A stretch of 59,074 nucleotides of DNA from an uncultured Lachnospiraceae bacterium (GTDB taxonomy: Bacteria; Bacillota; Clostridia; Lachnospirales; Lachnospiraceae). Where the stretch lies: assembly GCA_949132985.1 (NCBI GenBank), contig CASCGD010000007.1, positions 1-59,074 on the forward strand. Direction: 5' to 3'. Below the pieces are notes generated by a model. That model was not told the DNA's origin and did no database searches. It worked only from the letters and a program-made list of their open reading frames with translations. Positions 51,525 through 59,074 of this stretch are shown piece by piece. The position numbers and the translations under genes were made by a program. Numbering within the stretch: position 1 is the first letter of the stretch; each line of letters begins with the position of its first letter.

Positions 51525-53657
51525 ATGAGTGACAAACACGGAAATCTTTCCATTAACAGCGAAAACATTTTCCCTATCATTAAAAAATGGCTCTATTCCG
51601 ATCAGGATATTTTTTATCGTGAGCTTGTGAGCAACGGCTGTGACGCCATTACCAAGCTGAAAAAGCTGGACATGATGGGCGAGTTTGACCTGCCCGCAGA
51701 CTACAAGCCAAATTTGCAGATCATCGTAGACCCCGACAACAAAAAGGTCACGATCACTGACAATGGTCTTGGCATGACCGCTGACGAGGTTGAGGAGTAT
51801 ATCAATCAAATCGCATTCTCCGGCGCTACGGATTTCATCAGTAAATACAAGGACAAGGCAAACGAAGACCAGATCATCGGCCATTTCGGACTGGGTTTTT
51901 ATTCTGCATTCATGGTTGCCGACGAAGTACACATTGACACACTCTCCTATCGGAACGACGCCAGTGCCGTCCACTGGGAGTGTGACGGCGGCACGGAGTT
52001 TTCCATGACAGACGGCATCAAGGAAGAGGTTGGAACGACTATCACCCTGTTTTTGAATGAAGACTGTCTGGAGTATGCCAACGAGTACCGCGCACGGGAG
52101 GTTCTTGAAAAATACTGCTCTTTCATGCCGACTCCCATCTATCTGAGCAAGGCAAACGCACCGGAAGAATACGAGACGATCGATCCCGCTGATAAGCTGG
52201 ATACCGACACCGTCATCGAGACGATCGTTGAAGAGGCCAAAACCGAGGAGAAGGAAAACGAGAACGGGGAAAAGGAAATCGTGGAGATTTCTCCCGCCAC
52301 GGAAAAGCTTAAGATTGTAAAGCGGCCTGTAGCGCTGAACGATACCACACCACTGTGGGGCAAAAATCCGAAAGACTGCACGGACGAGGAGTACCGCAAA
52401 TTTTATCGCGATGTATTCCACGATTATAAGGAGCCACTGTTCTGGATTCACCTGAATATGGATTATCCGTTTAACCTCAAGGGAATTTTGTACTTCCCAA
52501 AGATCAATACCGAGTATGATTCCATTGAGGGAACGATCAAGCTGTACAACAATCAGGTATTTATCGCGGATAATATCAAGGAGGTCATCCCCGAGTTTCT
52601 GATGCTCTTAAAGGGTGTCATCGACTGCCCTGACCTGCCGCTGAACGTCTCCCGCAGCGCACTCCAGAATGACGGCTTTGTAAAAAAGATTTCGGAGTAT
52701 ATTACCAAGAAAGTCGCAGACAAACTCATCGGCATGTGCAAAACCGAAAAGGAAAGCTATGAAAAATACTGGGACGATATCAGTCCCTTCATCAAGTTCG
52801 GCTGTCTGAAGGACGAGAAGTTCTGTGACAAGATGAATGATTACATCCTGTTTAAAAATATTGATGACAAATACCTTACCCTTCCGGAGATCTTAAAGCC
52901 TGCGGAGGAAGAAACCACTGGGGACGAGGGCAAAGAGAATACTGAGGGCGCAGATACAGATTCTGCCGAGTCCAAAGAGACAGACGGTACCGATACCGCT
53001 TCCTCTGACACCGAAAGTAAGGATGATACTCCCGAAGAATACAAGGACGAGCGCTCCGTGATCTACTATGTCACAGACAAGAATCAGCAGAGCCAATATA
53101 TCAACCTGTTCCGTGAGCAAGGTACGGATGCCGTCATTCTCGACCACAATATCGACAGCTCCTTCATCACACAGTTAGAGCGGCGCAATGATAAGTACAA
53201 ATTTATGCGTATTGATGCTGACGTGACTGATACGCTGACTGAGAAGACCTCCGACGACGAACTGAAGGACGCCACAGACTCCTTAAAAGAGATCTTTGCA
53301 AAAGCGCTGAACAATGAAAAGCTCACCATCCAGGTGCAAAAGCTGAAAAATGCTGATGTTCCTTCTATTATCACTTTGTCCGAGGAAGGACGGCGGATGC
53401 AGGATATGATGAAAATGTACTCCATGGGCGGCATGGGTATGGATGCCTCCATGTTTGGCGGCGACTACACACTGACGCTGAATTACAACCATCCGCTCGT
53501 ACAGTTTATTTTAAACAATAAGGAACCTGAGCACACCACCATGTTCTGTGAACAGCTCTATGACCTTGCCATGATCAGCAACCAGCCATTGGCGCCGGAT
53601 GCTATGACGAAGTTCATGAAACGTTCCAATGACATTATGCTGCTGCTCACAAAATAA
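51525..53657 (+). CDS. htpG: Molecular chaperone HtpG (Hsp90) with acidic insertions
   Basis: A 710-residue Hsp90. N-terminal ATPase: ELVSNGCDA (36-44), DNGLGM, and IGHFGLGFYSAF; the middle domain contains PLPLNVSRSALQ-like LPLNVSRSALQND. Two acidic stretches lengthen it beyond the typical bacterial ~620-650: residues about 212-262 (EEAKTEEKENENGEKE) and about 460-508 (rich in E, D, T and S). They fall between N and M domains and within the middle/C-terminal junction. ATG at 51525 follows AAGGAGTGATTCACA. Under CIRCE control; a terminator follows. Confidence 0.95.
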   Translation: MSDKHGNLSINSENIFPIIKKWLYSDQDIFYRELVSNGCDAITKLKKLDMMGEFDLPADYKPNLQIIVDPDNKKVTITDNGLGMTADEVEEYINQIAFSGATDFISKYKDKANEDQIIGHFGLGFYSAFMVADEVHIDTLSYRNDASAVHWECDGGTEFSMTDGIKEEVGTTITLFLNEDCLEYANEYRAREVLEKYCSFMPTPIYLSKANAPEEYETIDPADKLDTDTVIETIVEEAKTEEKENENGEKEIVEISPATEKLKIVKRPVALNDTTPLWGKNPKDCTDEEYRKFYRDVFHDYKEPLFWIHLNMDYPFNLKGILYFPKINTEYDSIEGTIKLYNNQVFIADNIKEVIPEFLMLLKGVIDCPDLPLNVSRSALQNDGFVKKISEYITKKVADKLIGMCKTEKESYEKYWDDISPFIKFGCLKDEKFCDKMNDYILFKNIDDKYLTLPEILKPAEEETTGDEGKENTEGADTDSAESKETDGTDTASSDTESKDDTPEEYKDERSVIYYVTDKNQQSQYINLFREQGTDAVILDHNIDSSFITQLERRNDKYKFMRIDADVTDTLTEKTSDDELKDATDSLKEIFAKALNNEKLTIQVQKLKNADVPSIITLSEEGRRMQDMMKMYSMGGMGMDASMFGGDYTLTLNYNHPLVQFILNNKEPEHTTMFCEQLYDLAMISNQPLAPDAMTKFMKRSNDIMLLLTK

Positions 53658-53667
53658 ATCTTCACAC

Positions 53668-53716
53668 AAAACAGGAGAGCCGCGCACATCCGATGCACGT
53701 CAGCTCTCCTGTTTTT
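53668..53716 (+). terminator. htpG terminator
   Basis: Stem AACAGGAGAGC / GCTCTCCTGTT with T run; also serves the convergent Rpn gene. Confidence 0.85.
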
Positions 53717-53740
53717 AATAGCTCTTTCAAATTACCTGCG

Positions 53741-54760
53741 TTATACGCTTACCGCTAACAAGCGCTCCACATGTAAAAATTCCTCCTCCGTATAACCATA
53801 AGAAACAATCTGCTGCTTTGTCGCACCTGCCTTCAGCATCCGTTCAATTGCATCGGTGCGCTCGGTTTCGATTCCCTGCTTGATTCCCTGCTTGATTCCC
53901 TGCTTGATTCCCTGCTCAATTCCCTTCGCCATACCTTCTTTAATCGCTTTGCTGGCAGCTCTCTCAATAAGATCCTCCGACAAATTACACATTGTACGCA
54001 TCCTCCCTTCCAACTCCGCCGTCATAAGCATCCCATACTCTTCCGTTAAAATCCGCTTCTTTTCGTCCAGATCCATCCCGGAAAGTAACTGTTCTAACAT
54101 GTTAATTAAAATATTCTTTGAAGTCTGCCGATTTTCCGCACTCCTGACATGAATCATAATTCCTTTCATCAGGTTTATATGATATTCCTTACTGCTATTT
54201 CCAAAAACAGTTCTCCGACCCAAACCGATTTCCTCAATCAAATCGCCGTCATCCCCGCTATCCATACAAATCCAGATACTTCGTACAGGCTTTAGACTAT
54301 CATAATCACTGTGATAAAATTCTGTCTGCTTCTGGGCAGAAATCATTCTCGCGAGATAAAATATAACCCGATTTTCCAGATGATATCCCAGCTTTTTAGG
54401 ATCAGATGATTTTTGTGCCTCAATATTTATCAAAAATTTCATTTCGGACATTCCAAGATAAGCGCTAAAACGAATATCAAAGAAAATAACACCCTCTCCC
54501 GGAACATTATCTTCTGTCGCGGCCAAGTGCACACGTCCCAGATTTGACAGTCCCGCATCTATCGGTTTCGTTCCAATTTCAATCTCATCACCGATGCACG
54601 CCATAATCTCATCGATCGCCAGATCCTGAAATTCGGAAACTGCATATTTTAAAATGCGGGCCAGAACCTGTTTATCCGCAAGCAAAAATTTTATATTTGT
54701 ATCATAGGAAGCCGCTTCATCTACACATACAAGCGTCTTTGCCAGATTCGTTTCTGCCAT
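53741..54760 (-). CDS. Rpn/PD-(D/E)XK nuclease family (transposase-like) protein
   Basis: A 339-residue protein with the restriction-nuclease core: D95 in FFDIRF and E114-x-Q116-K117 in INIEAQK (residues 90-117). It fits the Rpn recombination-promoting or PD-(D/E)XK family often labelled putative transposase. Residues ~280-305 contain a tandem GIEQGIKQ motif, four GIKQ-type units encoded by 12-bp repeats (about 53869-53924). Start at 54760 (MAETNLAKTL) with AAAGGAAAAGC. No inverted repeats flank it. Such genes occur in many paralogues in Clostridia. Confidence 0.8.
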   Translation of the reverse strand: MAETNLAKTLVCVDEAASYDTNIKFLLADKQVLARILKYAVSEFQDLAIDEIMACIGDEIEIGTKPIDAGLSNLGRVHLAATEDNVPGEGVIFFDIRFSAYLGMSEMKFLINIEAQKSSDPKKLGYHLENRVIFYLARMISAQKQTEFYHSDYDSLKPVRSIWICMDSGDDGDLIEEIGLGRRTVFGNSSKEYHINLMKGIMIHVRSAENRQTSKNILINMLEQLLSGMDLDEKKRILTEEYGMLMTAELEGRMRTMCNLSEDLIERAASKAIKEGMAKGIEQGIKQGIKQGIKQGIETERTDAIERMLKAGATKQQIVSYGYTEEEFLHVERLLAVSV

Positions 54761-54817
54761 GCTTTTCCTTTCTTCATTTGTTGACAAGCATCCCCTTGCA
54801 GAGTATCTCTATTAACA

Positions 54818-55438
54818 TTATACCTTCCCTTTACAAGCTTTGCAACAGTCATGCAAATCTGCCTCCAAAACCTCATAATCCCCCGAAAAAACAATCCCCT
54901 GCATACCGGCAGCCTTTGCCGTTTCGACATTCTCCGGTCGGTCATCAATAAAAACGCACTCCTGCGGGATAAGACTGTAAGTTTCACATAAAAGCTTATA
55001 GATCCGTACATCGGGCTTGACCAGATGCACGTCCGAGGACACTATAATTCCGTCAAAAAAATCACATCCGAACTGCTTTGGAAAGTATGTATGGAAACGA
55101 TTGCAAGCATTCGAGAGCACATACATCCCATAGCCTTCTCCCCTGTGTCTCTCACAAAATTCCTTTGCTCCGGTAACAGGCTCCATGCAGATATCCCACT
55201 GTTCCACACATATTTTCAACTTTGAATGCAAATTCTCCGGCAGCCGAGGTTTTACAAGCTCATAGCGCTGCTCGTTGGTAATTTCGCCACGGTCGCCCAT
55301 CTCCCACACTTCCCCCTCAAAAAGATACTCCAGTATCAGCTTCTTTTCACACTCATTTTCACAGACACGATTTAAAATCACAAAGGGATCATATGCGAGC
55401 AACACATTTCCCATGTCCATCACAATATTTTTTATCAT
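54818..55438 (-). CDS. HAD-superfamily hydrolase (HAD-IA type)
   Basis: A 206-residue phosphatase-like protein: motif I IVMDMGNVLL (D8; position +2 is Gly, as in YihX-like members that carry DxGNV), Lys in HLVKPDVRIY and motif IV in VFIDDRPENV. The C-terminus (DYEVLEADLHDCCKACKGK) is Cys-rich. Start at ATG 55438 or GTG 55441, with GAAAGGG upstream. Substrate unknown. Confidence 0.85.
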   Translation of the reverse strand: MIKNIVMDMGNVLLAYDPFVILNRVCENECEKKLILEYLFEGEVWEMGDRGEITNEQRYELVKPRLPENLHSKLKICVEQWDICMEPVTGAKEFCERHRGEGYGMYVLSNACNRFHTYFPKQFGCDFFDGIIVSSDVHLVKPDVRIYKLLCETYSLIPQECVFIDDRPENVETAKAAGMQGIVFSGDYEVLEADLHDCCKACKGKV

Positions 55439-55712
55439 CACACGGCCCTTTCACCATATCAAAATTCCATAGACGTGACTATCTTTCTCCCGCAATCACA
55501 TATACCCTCTGTGAACAAGGGCACACACGCCCTGAACCATGATATTCCGGTAATTATCTGCGTTGTCCCCAATCAGCACACGTCCGCTACACCTCAATCA
55601 TCCGCCTTGTAAATGACTGGAATATCTATGGTCAGGGTCAAAGAGTCGGAAAATACATGCCAAAACATCTCCATACCTCATTTACCGCAGAGATAAATAC
55701 GCACTGCGTAAC
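55439..55712. other. Non-coding interval with a possible coding remnant
   Basis: No promoter, repeat or complete gene seen. A minus-strand frame in about 55500-55600 reads RVLIGDNADNYRNIMVQGVC and stops, which could be a decayed gene end; no family was recognised. Confidence 0.25.
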
Positions 55713-56051
55713 CTACAAATGTTCCAGCTCTTCCAGGGCACGCCTCGTCCACTGATATTTTTTCAGGTCCACCACTCCATCCGCACAGGGAATGCCCTCC
55801 GCCTCAAGCAGCTCAATCTGACGGTTTCCACCGCCAAATGCGAAAGCAGAAGACACCTCTCCCCGACGGTTGACCACCCGAAAACATGGTATATGCTCCG
55901 GATCAGGATTCACATGCAAGGCATAACCGACCACACGCGCCCAGCGCTTATTCCCTGCCAGCGCCGCAATCTGCCCATAGGTCGCCACCCTGCCCGCCGG
56001 AATCTGGCGCACAACCTCATAAATTCTATCAAATGACCCCCTTGTTTTCAT
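55713..56051 (-). CDS. MGMT-like protein (alkyltransferase domain only) with PCFRV motif
   Basis: A 112-residue protein equal to the DNA-binding domain of O6-alkylguanine-DNA alkyltransferase (IYEVVRQIPAGRVATYGQIA, RARRVVGYAL-type region, IPCFRVV). The acceptor Cys (C56) of the PCHRV motif is present, but the next residue is Phe rather than His (F57), so the activating Cys-His-Glu relay is altered. In ATL proteins it is the Cys that is replaced. Function: damage binding or weak alkyl transfer, inferred. It follows pilT by 6 bp, probably same transcript. Confidence 0.85.
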   Translation of the reverse strand: MKTRGSFDRIYEVVRQIPAGRVATYGQIAALAGNKRWARVVGYALHVNPDPEHIPCFRVVNRRGEVSSAFAFGGGNRQIELLEAEGIPCADGVVDLKKYQWTRRALEELEHL

Positions 56052-56057
56052 TTCCTT

Positions 56058-57176
56058 TTACCTTATCTCATCCAACCGCTTCTCCATATATTCATGTCCA
56101 TAATGCGTGCGGTATTTCAGCGCGGTAGCACGATCGATGCGTTTCTTCCCAAAAAGCTTTAAAAGACTACCGTCCATGGTACACATCCCGTCGCTTGCCC
56201 CGGACTGCATCATAGCATCCAGCTGATTGACTTTATTCTCCCGTATCATATTATTAATGGCATCCGTCACTTTCATGATCTCAAATACCGGAATCCGAAT
56301 CGGATTTCCGTTGTCATCCAGCTCTGTGGAGGGCACCAGCTGCTGACATACCACAGCCCGCAGCACCTGGGCAAGCTGCGTCCTTGCCTGCTCCTTGTCC
56401 GGGAACACATCCACAATACGATTGATCGTATCCGCCGCGCCGCTCGTATGAAGCGTGCTGAACACAAGAACACCGGTCTCCGCCGCAATCAAGGCGGCAT
56501 ACATTGTCTCGAAATCCCGCATCTCCCCTAAAAAAATTACATCTGGACTCTCCCGAAGAGCGGAACGCAGCGCCTCGGAGTAACCCGGAGTATCAATGGA
56601 AATCTCGCGCTGGGTTACAATCGCTTTCTTGTGTCTGTGAATATACTCGATGGGGTCCTCCATGGTAATGATATGACAGTCCCGGCTGTCATTGATCCGA
56701 TCAATCATGCAGGCCAGGGTCGTGGACTTACCGGTACCGGCCGCCCCGGTTACCAGCACCAGACCTCCTCCATTATCTGCCAGAGAAAGCACATCCTCCG
56801 GAATCCCAAGCAGCTCGGCATCCGGAAGACCGAAACGAATCACACGGATCACCGCCGCCAGAGACCCTCTCTGACGGAACACGTTTACACGAAACCGTCC
56901 GCCCGGGAAAAATCCGCCTTCCATCTTTTGTCTCGGCATGGAAAGGGAAAAATCGTCATCCTCTCCACGATCCAGCTTCACTCTCTCCCGCTTTCCTTCC
57001 CGGTAAATCTCATCCACCAGCTGCCGAATCGTATCCGGCATCAGAGGCGCGTCATTCAGTCGCTTCTGGTGACCGCTGCGCTTCATCGTCACCGGAAGTC
57101 CTGCAATCAGAAAAATATCGGAAACATTTTCATCCTCTACTGCAGCTTTTAATATAGTTTGTATCGTAATCTCCAT
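56058..57176 (-). CDS. pilT: Type IV pilus retraction ATPase
   Basis: A 372-residue PilT ATPase: Walker A GAAGTGKST (144-152), Asp box HIITMEDPIE, Walker B/His boxes VIFLGEMRDFETMYAALIAAETG and FSTLHTSGA. The N-terminal PAS-like domain (ITIQTILKAAVEDENVSDIF) is present. ATG at 57176 follows GGAGGAAAGC. It depolymerises pilin. The neighbouring pilin-like genes supply filament or minor subunits. Codon for a stop is close to the MGMT start. Confidence 0.92.
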   Translation of the reverse strand: MEITIQTILKAAVEDENVSDIFLIAGLPVTMKRSGHQKRLNDAPLMPDTIRQLVDEIYREGKRERVKLDRGEDDDFSLSMPRQKMEGGFFPGGRFRVNVFRQRGSLAAVIRVIRFGLPDAELLGIPEDVLSLADNGGGLVLVTGAAGTGKSTTLACMIDRINDSRDCHIITMEDPIEYIHRHKKAIVTQREISIDTPGYSEALRSALRESPDVIFLGEMRDFETMYAALIAAETGVLVFSTLHTSGAADTINRIVDVFPDKEQARTQLAQVLRAVVCQQLVPSTELDDNGNPIRIPVFEIMKVTDAINNMIRENKVNQLDAMMQSGASDGMCTMDGSLLKLFGKKRIDRATALKYRTHYGHEYMEKRLDEIR

Positions 57177-57246
57177 GCTTTCCTCCACATCTTTCTTCCT
57201 GTTTTCCCGCACACTTACCCGCGCATTTGCCTTCTGCTCCTGTCTC

Positions 57247-57744
57247 CTAATCCCCGGACCAGAGGTTGCCGATTCCTGAATCCGCTTCCCATGCTTTTTG
57301 TATGCTCCAATCCACAACTCTAACTCCCCCTTCTTCATCCGGCGCAAGCCCGACCGATAAGGTAAACTGATCCCGTTTCAGCAATTTTCTTACCACGCCG
57401 TCATCTCCAACCTCCACGCCCTCTAGACCTGCAAGCGCTGCCAGAATAGTCTGTTCCTTTGCCAAGCTCCCGGAATCTGTCAGATTCGTATCAGACATTT
57501 CGCGCAAGCCAGTGTCCTTCGCATCATCCTCATAGTCCGCTATTGCCCTGCATGCTTCCCCGAGAAATGCCTGCCCCTCAGCTTCCAGCTCATAGCGGAG
57601 GCGTACCGTATCTCCATGTTTTTCCGCCAGACTGAGATCACCTCTGGCCGTCGCAAAGGTCAAAAGCCCAAGCACCGTCATGCATATGCTGATGACCGTC
57701 AGCAAAAGCGCCAACGGTCCAAGCTTTATCGGAATATGCTTCAT
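57247..57744 (-). CDS. Membrane-anchored pilus-accessory-like protein
   Basis: A 165-residue protein with one N-terminal TM (about 9-29: PLALLLTVISICMTVLGLLT) and a soluble acidic domain outside (residues 35-165). It is unlike a known family to me; the layout (short basic lead, hydrophobic helix, globular C-domain) is pilin-like but has no clear GxxxxE cleavage motif. In line with pilT 70 bp downstream. The start at 57744 lies next to a repeat element. Confidence 0.65.
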   Translation of the reverse strand: MKHIPIKLGPLALLLTVISICMTVLGLLTFATARGDLSLAEKHGDTVRLRYELEAEGQAFLGEACRAIADYEDDAKDTGLREMSDTNLTDSGSLAKEQTILAALAGLEGVEVGDDGVVRKLLKRDQFTLSVGLAPDEEGGVRVVDWSIQKAWEADSGIGNLWSGD

Positions 57745-57783
57745 TCGCCTTCCCCCCCTTAAGGTAGCGCCCGTTCGCTCGCG

Positions 57784-57839
57784 GGCATTTCGTCGGAAGG
57801 CCTCTTCAGAAAATGCTTTGCATTTCGCCTTCCTCCTCC
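57784..57839 (-). repeat. REP-like hairpin, copy 2
   Basis: Nested stems GGAAGGC / GCCTTCC and AAATGC / GCATTT, as at 10230-10281. A GCCCG...CGGGC stem (57769-57786) is directly adjacent. The element encodes the last residues of the gene at 57806-58330. Confidence 0.65.
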
Positions 57840-58330
57840 ATAACATAAACTGCAGTCGTCAGCGTGTAAATCGGCTCAGAATCCCCTGCACGGCAAACCG
57901 TGATCACACTCTCCACACAGCCGTCATTCTTCGGCTCCCAAGTTGCTTCCACCTGAACCGCCCCGCCGGATTCCGGATTCATGGTGCGGTCATAGGCCGC
58001 GTATACACATCCGTCCTCCCCAAGTCCGGCATTTCCGTTTTCATCCAGCAGAAAAGCCAACTCCTCGGCACTTTTCGAAGCCGCCACCGCCTCCGCAGCG
58101 TTTTCCGCCAGACGCACGGCGCAGGTCAAATCCTCTGCCCGGCCACTCATACGGACAGCCAGAGAAAATATCTGTGCCAGAACCACAATCACCATCAAAA
58201 ATACCGCTGCCAGAACCAGCGTCTCTATATAAAAAGCAGTGACCTGGCCTCTCCCGCCCTTATCATCATCTTCTTTTCTATCATCACGCTCTGTGACCGC
58301 CATCAGCTTTTTCTCTCCATCAACGCTCAT
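57806..58330 (-). CDS. Pilin-like membrane protein
   Basis: A 174-residue protein with a basic/polar lead of about 27 residues (ending DDDKGGRG), then a hydrophobic helix QVTAFYIETLVLAAVFLMVI and a soluble domain. The GRG-Q...E arrangement resembles a type IV prepilin site (G then E near position 5-8), without exact match. The C-terminus EEEGEMQSIF is encoded by a hairpin repeat. Start at 58330 with GGAGGTGG. Part of the pilus operon; a substrate candidate for the A24 peptidase. Confidence 0.65.
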   Translation of the reverse strand: MSVDGEKKLMAVTERDDRKEDDDKGGRGQVTAFYIETLVLAAVFLMVIVVLAQIFSLAVRMSGRAEDLTCAVRLAENAAEAVAASKSAEELAFLLDENGNAGLGEDGCVYAAYDRTMNPESGGAVQVEATWEPKNDGCVESVITVCRAGDSEPIYTLTTAVYVMEEEGEMQSIF

Positions 58331-58382
58331 CTGCCGCCACCTCCTCATCTACCCAAAAACGACATTCCCTGCCACGATCCTA

Positions 58383-58868
58383 TCATCTAACCGAAAACAG
58401 CGCCCTGCCGCCACTTCTGACTGAAAACAACGTCCTGCCGTCATCCGTGGTAATCGCAAATGTTCCTTCCTTCAGCTCTTCCACCTGAAAAACCTCCGTC
58501 CTTCCGATCTCCTGAGCCGCCGAAGAATTAGGAGCCGCTTTCAGAGAGCCATACTCCTCCAAAAGCTTTCCGTCTTCCATATAAATGCGGATGGCATAGC
58601 CGCTATCCCCGTCCGCCACCACCAGCATAGGGGACGCCTCATCCCCGGAACCCGGCAAAACCTGGACCGCATTCTCCCTGTCCCCAGCCCTCACACAGGT
58701 CGAAAGATAAGATAAGAGCACTCTGGTTTGATTGTTCTTCTCCTGCCCCTGTGCCACCTCACGATAAGTCTGAGCACCAAAAACCACCAGCAGAAAAAAT
58801 CCTGCCAGAAAAAAGACGGCAACTCCCATTGTATAAAAGGTTATCACTGAACCTCTGCTTTTTTTCAT
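58383..58868 (-). CDS. DUF4860-like pilin-type protein
   Basis: A 161-residue protein with a short lead and a hydrophobic helix (VITFYTMGVAVFFLAGFFLLV, given as 8-27 in part), then a soluble domain (AQTYREVAQGQEKNNQTRVL...). It resembles the DUF4860 family found in Lachnospiraceae pilus clusters. The C-terminus ends in an imperfect tandem duplication (GRTLFSVRSGGRALFSVR), 30-bp DNA repeats at about 58390-58449. Start at 58868 with AAAGGAGGGCATGTATCC. Confidence 0.65.
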   Translation of the reverse strand: MKKSRGSVITFYTMGVAVFFLAGFFLLVVFGAQTYREVAQGQEKNNQTRVLLSYLSTCVRAGDRENAVQVLPGSGDEASPMLVVADGDSGYAIRIYMEDGKLLEEYGSLKAAPNSSAAQEIGRTEVFQVEELKEGTFAITTDDGRTLFSVRSGGRALFSVR

Positions 58869-58934
58869 GGATACATGCCCTCCTTTTCCCGATTTCCTCA
58901 TCTCACACAGAAATTTCATCCCGCCGCCAAATAT

Positions 58935-59074
58935 TACATGGCCATATCAGGCATACCCTCTCACCGTCAAACACTCCATGGCCATATCAGGCATACCCTC
59001 TCACCGTCAAACACTCCACGGCCATATCAGGCATACCCTCTCACCGTCAAACACTCCATGGCCATATCAGGCAT
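58935..59074. repeat. 40-bp tandem repeats at the window end
   Basis: Unit starts at 58941, 58981, 59021 and 59061 (last cut by the window edge); nearly identical (one CATG to CACG change). Unit contains GGCCATATCAGGCATACCCT. Located upstream of the pilin-type gene. Not CRISPR: no spacers. Confidence 0.9.

Noticed and set aside
53741-54760. Insertion sequence
   Set aside because: Although the protein resembles transposase-like Rpn proteins, no terminal inverted repeats or target duplication are visible.
58935-59074. CRISPR array
   Set aside because: Units are contiguous, without spacers, and no cas gene is present.

Overview
The window reads as a chromosomal segment of an anaerobic Gram-positive of the Clostridia, most likely a gut Lachnospiraceae. 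This is inferred from strong AGGAGG ribosome binding sites, lipoprotein signal peptides, a CIRCE heat-shock operator, Bacillota-type LexA boxes, BlaI/BlaR1-type regulators, carbohydrate ABC importers without their own ATPase, and a Lachnospiraceae-style type IV pilus cluster. No rRNA, tRNA, CRISPR array or intact insertion sequence was seen.

Layout. 1-2.3 kb: a cut-off membrane protein and two decayed genes (half of a sugar-binding protein; a Big_2/esterase protein carrying a deletion). 2.4-10.3 kb: a fructan or difructose-anhydride operon on the minus strand (LacI regulator, binding lipoprotein, two permeases, GH172, GH32) with a consensus promoter and two large palindromic operators. 10.5-13.4 kb: a potassium-channel-like protein with a RyR-like C-terminus and a secreted NlpC/P60-like protein. 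13.7-20.7 kb: an in-frame deletion scar of a bifurcating-hydrogenase operon, then PucR, an NCS1 permease, DUF917 and HyuA, probably for a hydantoin or cyclic ureide/amide substrate. 20.8-29.2 kb: a locus for acetylated xylan or arabinoxylan oligosaccharides (AraC regulator, acetylesterase, GH43, divergent ABC importer, second GH43). 29.2-29.9 kb: a cruciform repeat, a fossil of a second hyuA, and an orphan receiver-domain protein. 30-36.7 kb: the arginine divergon argC-GNAT-argJ-argB-argD against argG, with ARG-box-like palindromes between.

36.7-48.3 kb: two separate BlaI/BlaR1-type pairs, a prepilin peptidase, a cation efflux protein and a heterodimeric ABC exporter that is divergent from the second BlaI. 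48.4-51.2 kb: two LexA boxes drive a radical-SAM protein and a DUF4130 protein, a putative DNA-repair pair. 51.3-53.7 kb: CIRCE-preceded htpG with two acidic insertions. 53.7-59.1 kb: an Rpn-like PD-(D/E)XK protein, a HAD phosphatase, a small MGMT-like protein, PilT and three pilin-like or pilus-accessory proteins; the window ends in 40-bp tandem repeats.

Two themes stand out. One is genome decay by internal deletion: at least four scars or fossils are readable. The other is a set of short repeats tied to translation starts: a 48/49-bp unit ending in a Shine-Dalgarno sequence is tandemly repeated before two unlinked genes, and a GCCCG...CGGGC hairpin lies just upstream of several start sites.
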